Assembly: GCF_001524445.2 (NCBI RefSeq)
Contig: NZ_CP013418.1
Coordinates: forward strand, 2,542,001-2,606,000
Direction: 5' to 3'
Length of the DNA: 64,000 nucleotides
DNA from: Burkholderia savannae
Lineage (GTDB): Bacteria; Pseudomonadota; Gammaproteobacteria; Burkholderiales; Burkholderiaceae
A model generated the notes under the pieces. It worked only from the letters and a program-made list of their open reading frames with translations, was not told the origin of the DNA and ran no database searches. Positions within the stretch are counted from its first letter, which is position 1, and the number at the start of each line of letters is the position of its first letter. Made by a program: the position numbers and the translations under genes. Shown here piece after piece: positions 18,497-26,894 of this stretch.

Positions 18497-19651
18497 TCAC
18501 GACGCCTGCTTGCCATTCGTGTTGACGAACCTCGGGCCATAGAACACGGGTTTCGACAGATCGGTGTAGGTGCGCAAGTAGCCGATCTCGTCGGGATACA
18601 GCTCGCCGAGTTGCGCGAGGGCCGCGGCCGGCACCTGATGGCGCATGATGTTGAAGCATGACAGCACGCGCAGGTCGACCATTCCGTGCACGGCTGCGCC
18701 GAGCGTTTTCCACGACGTGGCCGACGGGCCGTTCCATACCGCGTCGAGTGTCGTCAGGATCGTCGAGAAGCTGGTGTCGAACGCGTTCAGATCATTCTCC
18801 ACCGCGCCGCGGTCGGGATCGAGCGCGAGGATGTCGGCGTAGCCGTCGCGCGGCACGGCGAGCGTGTTGATCACGACGGGCGCGGTGATCGCGGGGCCGC
18901 AGAAGAAGAGCGGCTCGTTCTTCGGATTGAAGTCGACAGGCGGCGACGGCGCTTCGTAGCGCGCGCCGTAGTAGAGCTCGGCGAAGCGCGCGTAGTGCGA
19001 TTCTTCGTTTTCGAACGGATTGCCGGCGAACACGTCGCCCCGGCTGGAACCTTCGCCTTGCCGAAGGATTTCGTCGATGCCTGCATAGAACGATTCGACG
19101 GGATCGACGCCGGGCGTATACGTGACCGTCGTGAAGCCGATATCGTCGCCGACCTGGTTGGACGGGCCGCCCGCCTGCACCGCCGCGCGCACCGCGTCCG
19201 CGTTGCGCTCGACCGCGTCGCGGATGCTCTCGTAGAACGCGGCGATCGTCGGATAGCTTTCGTCGCGGCCCAACTGGCGCAGCAGGAACGCGGGCGTCTC
19301 GATGCGCAGGAAGTTTTTGAGTTGCGGCTTCGAATAGCGCGCGAGGCCGACGTGCAGATCCGGCTCCGCGCCGCCCGGCAGTCCCGCCGTCGGATAGGCG
19401 ATCCGGATCGTCGCGAATTGCGGCGAGCCGCCTAAAGCCGCGAGCAGATTCGACGCGATCGCCATGTGTACCATCTCTTCCATCGCGACACTGCGGATTG
19501 CGTTGTACGCGGTGTAATTCTGGACTTCCAACGAAAACATCGCGGACAGGTACAGAGGCAGCGTCGAGTATTCGAGCTCGATCGCGGTCTGCAGCGCGCG
19601 CTTGATCCACGCGAGGTCGCGCGCGGCGGGCGGTACGGTGTTCGGGTTCAT
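18497..19651 (-). CDS. ferritin-like protein of the VioB/RebD C-terminal type
   Basis: A 384-residue protein. Residues 1-230 match the ferritin-like fold (PF12902) also found in the iminophenyl-pyruvate dimer synthases VioB, RebD and StaD. Helix 1 has ELEYSTLPLYLSAM and helix 2 has the EExxH di-metal motif in AMEEMVHMAIASNLL. The C-terminal half (LFFCGPAITAPVVINTLAVP onward) is conserved in the stand-alone proteins of this family. VioB-type enzymes couple two imine molecules during bisindole synthesis; there is no tryptophan-oxidase gene here, so the stand-alone protein probably has another redox or metal-dependent job. It is the last gene of the cluster, 18 nt after the propeller-like gene. 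No signal peptide. Confidence 0.8.
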   Translation of the reverse strand: MNPNTVPPAARDLAWIKRALQTAIELEYSTLPLYLSAMFSLEVQNYTAYNAIRSVAMEEMVHMAIASNLLAALGGSPQFATIRIAYPTAGLPGGAEPDLHVGLARYSKPQLKNFLRIETPAFLLRQLGRDESYPTIAAFYESIRDAVERNADAVRAAVQAGGPSNQVGDDIGFTTVTYTPGVDPVESFYAGIDEILRQGEGSSRGDVFAGNPFENEESHYARFAELYYGARYEAPSPPVDFNPKNEPLFFCGPAITAPVVINTLAVPRDGYADILALDPDRGAVENDLNAFDTSFSTILTTLDAVWNGPSATSWKTLGAAVHGMVDLRVLSCFNIMRHQVPAAALAQLGELYPDEIGYLRTYTDLSKPVFYGPRFVNTNGKQAS

Positions 19652-19669
19652 CGCATGTTCCTCGCCAAG

Positions 19670-20608
19670 TCAGCCTTGATAGAAAAGCGCATACGACGTG
19701 CCGCCGACGCGATACGGCACGACGTGGGACGCGCCCGCGGCTGTCGTGGCGGCGCCGATGCGCGTCCAGCCGAGACAGTCCGCGTGAATCCGGTAGACGG
19801 CCGTCGCGCCGTCGCCGGCGATGTACGTGACGAGCGTCGGTGCGCCGTGCGCCCAAGGCACGCACGCCGCATTCGTGATCTTCAGCGCGTCCGGCAGTTG
19901 GTTCTGCAGATAACTGCCGACTTCGACGGTGCCGAGCGCCGGATTGTCCTGAATGTGATCGATGTTGACGTTGAGCTTCGCGGTGTTGATCTTGAAGAAG
20001 AAGTTCGCGCCGCCCAGCTGAAAGAACGAGAACTGCGTCCAGCCTTTTGCCCATTCGTGATACCAGACGTTCAGCGCGAGGAGGGGCGGCGTGCCGCCCG
20101 TCGACGCGGGCGTGACGGCGACGCTGAAATTCGCGACGCGTCCCGTGTTGAAGTCGTAGCCGAGGATGTATTGCTGGCCGAGCGACGTGAACGGCGCGAC
20201 GTTCGTGAAGCCGCGCGTCGGCGTGTTGCGCGGCAGTGCGAACTTGTACGGCGGCGATGCGCTCAGGTCGGCTGCGATCGCGAAGAAGCCGAACGTGCCG
20301 TCGTCCGCGCGATACGTGAGCAGGTACGGCACGTTTCCGAGCACGAACGACGCGACGCTGTCCCACGGGCCGCCCGCAAGATCGATCCTCGAATCGGCAG
20401 GAGCGATCCACGGCGGCGCATCGCTGAGCGTGTAGACATCGGTCTTCTGCGTGGCCTTGTTGTAGGCGATCAGATCGAGCTTGCCGGCGTGCGGTAGCGC
20501 GACGAAGCTCGTGTAGCCGCGCGCGAGCGGGCCGTCGCCGTCCCACACGCGTTCCAGCATGATTTTTTCGGAGCCCGAATCAGGGCGAATCGAGTAGAGG
20601 CTGCTCAT
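19670..20608 (-). CDS. beta-propeller-like protein of unknown function (312 aa)
   Basis: No family recognised with confidence. The ATG at 20608 has an excellent AAAGGAG site. The whole length is beta-rich and periodic, with repeated segments ending in short Tyr- and Phe-rich strands (YTSFVALPHAGKLDLIAY, SVASFVLGNVPYLLTY, TSLGQQYILGYDF, GGTSYALFYQG) at about 45-50 residue spacing, as expected for a six- or seven-bladed beta-propeller or lectin. It has no signal peptide and only two cysteines. Such proteins often bind a partner or a sugar. It lies between the metallophosphoesterase and ferritin-like genes, 18 nt from the latter. Confidence 0.7.
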   Translation of the reverse strand: MSSLYSIRPDSGSEKIMLERVWDGDGPLARGYTSFVALPHAGKLDLIAYNKATQKTDVYTLSDAPPWIAPADSRIDLAGGPWDSVASFVLGNVPYLLTYRADDGTFGFFAIAADLSASPPYKFALPRNTPTRGFTNVAPFTSLGQQYILGYDFNTGRVANFSVAVTPASTGGTPPLLALNVWYHEWAKGWTQFSFFQLGGANFFFKINTAKLNVNIDHIQDNPALGTVEVGSYLQNQLPDALKITNAACVPWAHGAPTLVTYIAGDGATAVYRIHADCLGWTRIGAATTAAGASHVVPYRVGGTSYALFYQG

Positions 20609-20683
20609 GTACGCTCCTTTGCGATAGAACGGTCGAACGGTTGCTCGGCCAGACGGGAACGGCGTCCCGGCAGCGCCGGCGAA

Positions 20684-22306
20684 TCATGAGATCGGTTCGA
20701 CGAACAGCGGCAGCGGCGTCGGGTCCGCCCCCGCGATCTGGAAATAGCTGAGCCGAGCGGGCTTGCCCGCGCCGGCGAGCTCGAGAATCTGGAAGCCGCG
20801 GTTGTACCAGTCGTCGGTCAGGTCGAGCTGCAGGTCCGCTTGCTTCAGCGGAACCGGGTACTTTTGCGCGTAAGGCGCTTCGCTCGCCTGCACGGGTATC
20901 GCGCTGTGCCCCGCGCAGCGGCCTTTCGGCAGCGTCTTGAAGATGTGCGCCGCGTCGTCGCCTTCGGTCGGCCAGTCTGCCGGACGGTATGCATCCGCGA
21001 AGATGCCGAGGTTGTGCTCGTGGCCCCAGATCCACGCGGCCACGCGATCGCCGAACGTCGGACCGAATTGCCGCCATAGTCCCGTGTTCACCCATTCGCG
21101 ATTGAAATCGGATGAATCGGGCGTCCCGGACGCTTCGCGACGTTGCGCGATTCCGCACACGTCCAGCGCCGAATACAGCTGATGATGCGACAGCAGGATC
21201 GAGCGGCCGGAGAAGTTCGTCAGCTTGTCGAGATGCCAGACGGCTTCGTCGGTGCGAACGGTCACCTGATCGACGGGCGACGTGGTGTCGCGAGGCGGCT
21301 GATCGGCGAGCGACGCGAGGCGGAAGTACGGATTCCTGTCGGTGGGCCAGTGCGGGCTTGCGCCGGCGGCCGCCGTCTCGATCTTGCCGATGTGCAGCCG
21401 CTCGAGCGTCGCTTGCTGCGCCGATGCCGCGACGTTCATGTAGTGCCCGTGGTAGCCCGTGTCGAGGCCGAGGAATTGCCAGCCGTCGTCCTCGGTGCGC
21501 AGGCAGAAATAGCTTGCCTGCTGCCGTTGCGCGGGGCCGTCGACGAGTTCGCCGGAATCGAGCGCGTGCAGGAACGATACGGCGCCCGTGAAGTATTCGT
21601 GATTGCCCGGCACCGTGAAGAACGGCACGCGTCGTTTGTCGCTGCGCAGCACGTCGCGCACGAGGCCGATCAACCGGTGCTCGGTTTCGAAGCGCGTGCC
21701 GGAGAAATAGACGTCGCCGAGATGCAGGATTGCATCCGGCGAGAACTTCAGCGCGGCGACGAGCACGGCTGCCGCGACGTCGGTGCCGGTGCCGATGTCG
21801 CCGACGATCGCGATTCGCGCGCGCGCCGGCAGCTTCCATTCGATCACGCCGTAGCGCAGGTCGCCCTTGCCGGCGTCGGCGGCCTGCCACGAGCGGTACT
21901 GCGGTTCGCTGCCTTTGTGATACGGATATTGCCAGTAGTACTTGAAATACTGGACGTACATCTGCTGCCATAGCGGATTGCCGAATTTGTACTGCTGCGT
22001 CTGATGCTCGACGTCGCGCTCGATCTGCGCATCGCCGGCGATGTTCGCGTGCGCGCGGCGATGATGCAGATACGACAGATAGGTTTGCACCGCCTCTTCG
22101 TCGTTGCTGTCGGCGGGAGGCGGATCGAGCGGCCGGTTTTCGAGCATCGCGCGGCAGTAGCGGTCGGTCGCGCGCATCAGCGGATGATCGGCGTCGATGC
22201 CGGCTGACGCGCGATGCTCGAGACGGAGCGCATGCGCGAGCACTTCGGCGACGCACGACTTCCACAGCGCCAGATGCGGAACCTCGAAATGTTCGATCGG
22301 GACCAT
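20684..22306 (-). CDS. calcineurin-like metallophosphoesterase (540 aa)
   Basis: Residues about 160-450 form a metallophosphoesterase domain with all five metal-site motifs: GDIGTG (Asp170), LGDVYF (Asp198), GNHE (Asn235, His236), LSHHQLYSA and WGHEHN. The family uses two metal ions to cleave phosphomonoesters or phosphodiesters. The first 150 residues are helical and specific to this protein; the last 90 are beta-rich. No signal peptide. The start codon directly abuts the stop of the upstream paralogue gene, a sign of translational coupling. DNase II leaves 3'-phosphate ends, so one idea is that this enzyme removes or turns over such phosphates; that is inference only. Confidence 0.85.
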   Translation of the reverse strand: MVPIEHFEVPHLALWKSCVAEVLAHALRLEHRASAGIDADHPLMRATDRYCRAMLENRPLDPPPADSNDEEAVQTYLSYLHHRRAHANIAGDAQIERDVEHQTQQYKFGNPLWQQMYVQYFKYYWQYPYHKGSEPQYRSWQAADAGKGDLRYGVIEWKLPARARIAIVGDIGTGTDVAAAVLVAALKFSPDAILHLGDVYFSGTRFETEHRLIGLVRDVLRSDKRRVPFFTVPGNHEYFTGAVSFLHALDSGELVDGPAQRQQASYFCLRTEDDGWQFLGLDTGYHGHYMNVAASAQQATLERLHIGKIETAAAGASPHWPTDRNPYFRLASLADQPPRDTTSPVDQVTVRTDEAVWHLDKLTNFSGRSILLSHHQLYSALDVCGIAQRREASGTPDSSDFNREWVNTGLWRQFGPTFGDRVAAWIWGHEHNLGIFADAYRPADWPTEGDDAAHIFKTLPKGRCAGHSAIPVQASEAPYAQKYPVPLKQADLQLDLTDDWYNRGFQILELAGAGKPARLSYFQIAGADPTPLPLFVEPIS

Positions 22307-23110
22307 TCATGCCTCCGGCGCGCGCGGCGCCGCGCGGGACGTGCGCGGCCGAGGGAATTGCAGATTGATGCACGTGTCGCGCGTGAGATCGAGGCCCGGC
22401 CAGTCGTCCCACAAGCCGGCCGGCAATGCGAGCGGGCGCGGCGCCATCCGCAGCACGGGCGTCGTCAGCGCCGCAAGCCGATCGAGCTCCGGACACGGAC
22501 GCGGATGTGGAGACGCGCTGTGTATCCATGCGGCGACGTAGTCGTCGCCGCAGCACACGAGCGCGCCGTCGACGCCGTCCGGCGGCTCGGCCTGAAAGGA
22601 AGTGGCCCACACCTGCACGGCCGCGAGTAAATCGGTTGGCCGCGTATTCGCGCGACGCGCGCCGACGAAATGCTTCGCGCTGCCGAACATCCAGTCAGCG
22701 GGCCGATCGATGAGGAAGTAGGGCTGCTCGGCGACGAGCGCATCGGCATGCGGATCGATCGCGACGGGCACTTCGGGCAGCTTGCTGCGCGTCATGTCGT
22801 AGGCGTCGCCGTGCAGGTTCTGATAGATGCGCGCCGCGATCGCCTTCGTCGCGCGATCGTGCGACGAAGGCGTCGCCCAGAACATCAGCGCGGTCTGGTC
22901 CGGAACGGCGGGCGGCTTGCCGGCTTGCGGAATCATCGTCGGCAGATACGCGCGCAGGCCGACGGGCGGCTGCAGCAGCACGCAGGCCGGTACGAACACG
23001 CTGCCGAGAAACTGCGCGAAATGCTCGTAGTCGAGCGCGGGCGACCGGAAGCCGCGCCACACGTAGACGGCGTTCGGCGCGACCGGGAAGGATTCCTGCG
23101 GCGTGTTCAT
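22307..23110 (-). CDS. cluster protein of unknown family, paralogue B (267 aa)
   Basis: Not recognised. It is a clear paralogue of the gene just upstream: both start with a short tail then VWRGFRxPxL, followed by FLGSVFVPACV/KLGTVFVPATV, GLRAYLPT/GLRAYAPT, a FWATP/FWASP strand, DRPADWMFGSAKHFV/DEPADWMHGAIRHLV and a C-terminal LPAGLWDDWPGLD/LPIGLWDEWAGMD. The conserved tryptophans, Asp-Trp pairs and an internal DYVAAW/DYVVYW strand suggest a compact enzyme or binding fold. It overlaps the upstream paralogue by four bases and abuts the metallophosphoesterase gene. No signal peptide. A role within the DNase II cluster is inferred from coupling only. Confidence 0.7.
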   Translation of the reverse strand: MNTPQESFPVAPNAVYVWRGFRSPALDYEHFAQFLGSVFVPACVLLQPPVGLRAYLPTMIPQAGKPPAVPDQTALMFWATPSSHDRATKAIAARIYQNLHGDAYDMTRSKLPEVPVAIDPHADALVAEQPYFLIDRPADWMFGSAKHFVGARRANTRPTDLLAAVQVWATSFQAEPPDGVDGALVCCGDDYVAAWIHSASPHPRPCPELDRLAALTTPVLRMAPRPLALPAGLWDDWPGLDLTRDTCINLQFPRPRTSRAAPRAPEA

Positions 23111-23889
23111 CGGTTGCCCTCACGTTCGAATTGCATGTTGAAGCTGCTTCCCGCGCGCACGTCCATGCCGGCCCATTCGTCCCAGAGCCCGATCGGCAGG
23201 AATGTGGGCGCGGGCGCGAAGGTTTCCTTCCAGTCGGTCAGCACGGCCTGCAGGCGCGGCACGCCGGTCGGTGCCTGTGCCGAGCCGGCCGCGACGGGGC
23301 CGAGCTCCCAGTAGACGACGTAGTCGTTGCCCGTGCACGCGAGCGCGCCGGCAAGCGGTACGTTCTTCTGAATATCGGCGAGCGCTTTGGCGACGGCCGA
23401 GCGGAACGACACGGCGTCGACGGTGGACGGCCGCGCCGCGACGAGATGGCGGATCGCGCCGTGCATCCAGTCGGCGGGCTCGTCGTACAGATAGACGGGC
23501 TGGTCGACGGCGAGCGTGCCGTCGAAACGGACCGGAAAATCGGCGCGGCTCTGGTTGTCCTGCGTCAGATAAACGCCGTTGTGCGTCAGCGTGTACGTGC
23601 GCACCGCGAGCCGCGTGAAGCCGTTCCAGTACGTCGCGGGCGATGCCCAGAACAGGATCGCGGTTTCATCCGGCACCGACGCGGGCTTGCCGGGCAGGCC
23701 CGCCGGCACCGTCGGCGCGTACGCGCGCAGGCCCGCGTCGATCTGCATCTTCACGGTGGCCGGCACGAATACGGTGCCGAGCTTGCTCATGAATTGATCG
23801 AGGCCGAGCGACGGCAACCGGAAGCCTCGCCATACCCGCACCGAATCGGGGGCGACGCGCATGTCTTGCGGCAAATCGGGCGTGTTCAT
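23107..23889 (-). CDS. cluster protein of unknown family, paralogue A (260 aa)
   Basis: Not recognised; tandem duplicate of the downstream gene, with which it shares the motifs VWRGFR, VFVPA, GLRAY, PADWM and GLWDEW in the same order. The ATG at 23889 overlaps the TGA of the 980-residue fusion gene (ATGA). The frame is open far upstream, but that is the antiparallel shadow of the fusion gene and must not be read as an N-terminal extension. The two copies have diverged strongly outside the motifs, which points to an old duplication and possibly a heterodimer. No signal peptide or membrane segment. Confidence 0.7.
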   Translation of the reverse strand: MNTPDLPQDMRVAPDSVRVWRGFRLPSLGLDQFMSKLGTVFVPATVKMQIDAGLRAYAPTVPAGLPGKPASVPDETAILFWASPATYWNGFTRLAVRTYTLTHNGVYLTQDNQSRADFPVRFDGTLAVDQPVYLYDEPADWMHGAIRHLVAARPSTVDAVSFRSAVAKALADIQKNVPLAGALACTGNDYVVYWELGPVAAGSAQAPTGVPRLQAVLTDWKETFAPAPTFLPIGLWDEWAGMDVRAGSSFNMQFEREGNR

Positions 23890-26828
23890 TGCATGGCTCC
23901 GGTTGGGGCGGCCGGCGCGCCGGCTTCGGCGCTCGCGGGCGCGGCGGCCGGCAAGGCGGGCTTGCCGGTGGCGACGAGGTGTTGCGCGACTTTGGCGAGA
24001 AATCCGGCGGGCGGCGGAGACTCGCGTGTCTTGTCGTAGCGGCATTCGTTCGGGAACTGCCAGTGGCGATTCACGCAGAACCGGCAGGAACCTTCGGTGC
24101 GCGACAGATAGCCGCCGCCGTCGGCGTCGTGCCACGTGAGCGCGCGTTGCGCGTAGAGCTCGTCGAGCACCGACGCCATCGCCGCGTGCGCGTCGACGAA
24201 ATAGGCGCAGAGCGTGCGATACGCGTCGGGGAACTGGCTCGCGAGCCACGCGCGCGCCGCGTTCGCTGCATCGGCGTCGGCGGGCAGTTGGATCGCGACG
24301 TAATCGTACGGATATTCCTGCGTCGGCAGCACGAGCGTGAAGCCGTTCTGCGGCGTGAGCGCCGCGGCGCATTGCGGTTGCGTCGCGCTGAACGCCTGCC
24401 ATTCGCCGGCGCTCATCCGGTATTGCTGCAGGAAGAAGCTGTTGTACGAGAAGTGCGGCGTGATGACGAGGCGTGTGCGGCTGAAGTAGCGCGTGCCGTC
24501 GATCGTCACGTCGAATTCGACATAGGCCGGGTGCGCGGGGTCGCTGGTTTCCTTCAGCAGCGTGTAATCCTTGTCGGCGGGATGCGTCGACAGCGGCGGA
24601 TTGCGCCGCACGTGCGCGCCGAACGCCGCATGGAACATGTTCCAGCTCGATTGGCTGACGATGTAGAGCACGGCGGGCCGCGTCTGCACCATCTGCTTGA
24701 TCGCCCATGCGTTGCGGCTCACGCAGTTGTCGACGATGTTCGCGACGCTGGCGTCGCTGCCGCCGAGAAATCCCGGTTTCCAATGTGGAGACGCGCACGC
24801 GACCATGTCGAGTTGGCACACGTCCTCGCCGACGCGCAGCGAGGCGGCCGGGTGGCCGTCGCCGTGCAGCGTGCGCTCGAATTTTTCGAGCACGGGCACG
24901 AACTGCAGGTAGTAGCTTTGCGGCTGCTGCAACACCTCGATCTGGATGCCTTCCGGCACCGATACGCGGGCGGCGAGCACGTCGCCCGCGGCGAAGCGGT
25001 TGTGCGGCTTGTAAGTATCGAAGAGGAGTACGTAGGGGAAATCGCCCGGCTGGCCGGGGATCGCGACCTTCGTGTCGGCGGCGTCGCCATCGTAGCGCAC
25101 CGTGATCGACCACGCGGGACTGTCGTCGACGCGCGCCGCGCCCGTTACCTCGCCGCCGCGCGGCGCGATCACGCGCCCTTCCGGCAGCATGAAGCGCCGC
25201 ACGAAATCGAGATCGAGCTTCTCCTGATAGACGGTGCGATAACGGTAGTACCACGCGTATTTGGCCCACGCATCGGTGTCGCCGTCGGAAGAGAAATCCG
25301 GATAGCACCACGCGGCGCCCGTCTGGCCCGGCAGGAAGGCGGTCAGATTCGGATTGATGCCGATCGTCATGATGGGCGCCTTGCGGCAGCCGTCGATCAC
25401 TTCGCCGTTCGGAAACGCCGGCGGACGCGTGCGGCCGTTGATCCAGCGCGCCGCGCCGCTCTTGCCGTTCGCGCTCGCCGGATAGGGCACGGTGACGTCG
25501 AAATCGAATGCCGTGTACGGGCCGTACGCGCGCTTCTTCAGGTCGGCGGGCCAGAAGAACGAGCATGTGCCGCACGAGCGCACCTGGAAGGCGAGCTGCA
25601 CCTCGAGCGGGTCCTCTTCGTCGACGGGCTTGTAGTCGCGGCTCGGGTTGTAGGTCGCGCTGCCTTCGCCGGCTATCGTCGCCCACGTCGCGAGCGCGCC
25701 GTTGTAGCTCGTTTGCAGTCCGAACGTCGAGTAGATGAGACCGGACCAGTCGGCGCGCACGGCGTCGGAGATCGGCGTGCCCCGGTCGGTGCGTCGCCGG
25801 ACGATCGGGTCCGAAATGTTGCGCACGCACACGAATCGCACGCCGAGCCGGTTCGCCTGCTGGGCGATGATCGCATCGTCCATTTCGAGGCATGAGTATG
25901 CGCGCGCATCGTTGCCTTCCGCGATGTAGTAGAAGTCCGTCGTCAGGAGCGGCGCATCCTTCAACGGCCGAATTGCTGGCGCGTTCAGACATTCCGGCCG
26001 GATCGCGTCGTTGACGAGATCCGACAGCGTAAGCTCGCCGAGGCCGGGATCGTCGGGGTGGCGAGCCTTCAGCTCGTCGAAGAGCGCGGCGAGCGACTGC
26101 GGCGTCACGACCTCGTTCATCCTGAACAGCAACGTGCGCTCGACTTCGCCGACGAGCGCGGTCGACGGATACCAGGTCGGGCAGCGATACATGTTGCCGC
26201 CATCGGGGCTCGTCGTGTTCTGCGGGCGTTGCAGCTCGAGCAGCGCGGCGTTCGCGACGACCGTGTCGCCGAGGCGCTGATCGCGGCGCGCGCCGCCCGC
26301 GGTGCCGATCGTGTAGATGCGGTCGGGGCGAGCATCTTCGACGATGCATCGGATCATCGCGGACAAGCCGTCGAGCCAGGGAGAATGCGCGAGATGCGCA
26401 TTCGACTTGAACAGCAGCACGTTCCATGGGCGCCCGGAGCGATCGACGACTCGCACCATCTGAAAGAGCCCCCAGAGCGTGCCCGATTTCGAGTCCGCCG
26501 CATACGACGATGCCCCTCGCGTATACGGAAGCCATGCCTGCTTCCACGCGTAGTCGTTGTAATCGCCGGTGCGGTCGCTGTTGACGAACACGTGGTCGAG
26601 CGCGAACCACTCGGCGCTCGTCCACGTGATCACGACGATGTCGGCGCGCGGCAGCGGATCATCGGGGGCGCGCGTGCCGGGTGCGGTGCGCACGGGCTTG
26701 GTTTGGCCGATCGTGTCCCATGCGACGGGCGGCAGCGTCGTCGTGCCGCGCAGCGGCGCGGCGGCGGAGATGTCGGTGTGGCGCGTGACGAGCGGCAAGA
26801 GCGCGCTTTCGGGTAGTTGCGCATTCAT
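23886..26828 (-). CDS. 980-aa fusion: nucleoside-phosphorylase-like domain plus divergent UDG-like region
   Basis: Residues about 62-375 resemble the PNP/MTA-SAH nucleosidase superfamily: ADIVVITWTSAEW opens the Rossmann-like core, TIGTAGG (173-179) is the substrate loop, Glu315 in SCLEMDDA and Asp340 in VRNISDPI match the ribose-binding Glu and catalytic Asp. Residues about 415-800 follow the order of an Fe-S family uracil-DNA glycosylase: C419-x2-C422 and C481, then IGINPN (489-494) in the place of motif 1, CQLDMVAC (671-678), C702 before a helix and RPAVLYIVSQSSW, and TPHFS (790-794) in the place of the HPS motif. A beta-rich insert fills 560-660. The tail has C915-x2-C918 and C929, perhaps a zinc site. 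No signal peptide. The PNP call is firm; the UDG-like call is my inference from motif order. Confidence 0.75.
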   Translation of the reverse strand: MNAQLPESALLPLVTRHTDISAAAPLRGTTTLPPVAWDTIGQTKPVRTAPGTRAPDDPLPRADIVVITWTSAEWFALDHVFVNSDRTGDYNDYAWKQAWLPYTRGASSYAADSKSGTLWGLFQMVRVVDRSGRPWNVLLFKSNAHLAHSPWLDGLSAMIRCIVEDARPDRIYTIGTAGGARRDQRLGDTVVANAALLELQRPQNTTSPDGGNMYRCPTWYPSTALVGEVERTLLFRMNEVVTPQSLAALFDELKARHPDDPGLGELTLSDLVNDAIRPECLNAPAIRPLKDAPLLTTDFYYIAEGNDARAYSCLEMDDAIIAQQANRLGVRFVCVRNISDPIVRRRTDRGTPISDAVRADWSGLIYSTFGLQTSYNGALATWATIAGEGSATYNPSRDYKPVDEEDPLEVQLAFQVRSCGTCSFFWPADLKKRAYGPYTAFDFDVTVPYPASANGKSGAARWINGRTRPPAFPNGEVIDGCRKAPIMTIGINPNLTAFLPGQTGAAWCYPDFSSDGDTDAWAKYAWYYRYRTVYQEKLDLDFVRRFMLPEGRVIAPRGGEVTGAARVDDSPAWSITVRYDGDAADTKVAIPGQPGDFPYVLLFDTYKPHNRFAAGDVLAARVSVPEGIQIEVLQQPQSYYLQFVPVLEKFERTLHGDGHPAASLRVGEDVCQLDMVACASPHWKPGFLGGSDASVANIVDNCVSRNAWAIKQMVQTRPAVLYIVSQSSWNMFHAAFGAHVRRNPPLSTHPADKDYTLLKETSDPAHPAYVEFDVTIDGTRYFSRTRLVITPHFSYNSFFLQQYRMSAGEWQAFSATQPQCAAALTPQNGFTLVLPTQEYPYDYVAIQLPADADAANAARAWLASQFPDAYRTLCAYFVDAHAAMASVLDELYAQRALTWHDADGGGYLSRTEGSCRFCVNRHWQFPNECRYDKTRESPPPAGFLAKVAQHLVATGKPALPAAAPASAEAGAPAAPTGAMQ

Positions 26829-26894
26829 GGCAAGGCTCCAGGGCGATGTGGGGACGCGTGAGCGTCGACGTTTTGTTATGCGAAGGATGCTGCG

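Noticed and set aside
18497..19651. Part of a violacein or other bisindole pathway
   Set aside because: Only the ferritin-like part of VioB-type proteins is present and no oxidase or monooxygenase partner gene lies nearby.
23890..26625. N-terminal extension making paralogue A 1172 residues long
   Set aside because: The extra part is another frame of the 980-residue fusion gene; the ATGA overlap defines the start at 23889.
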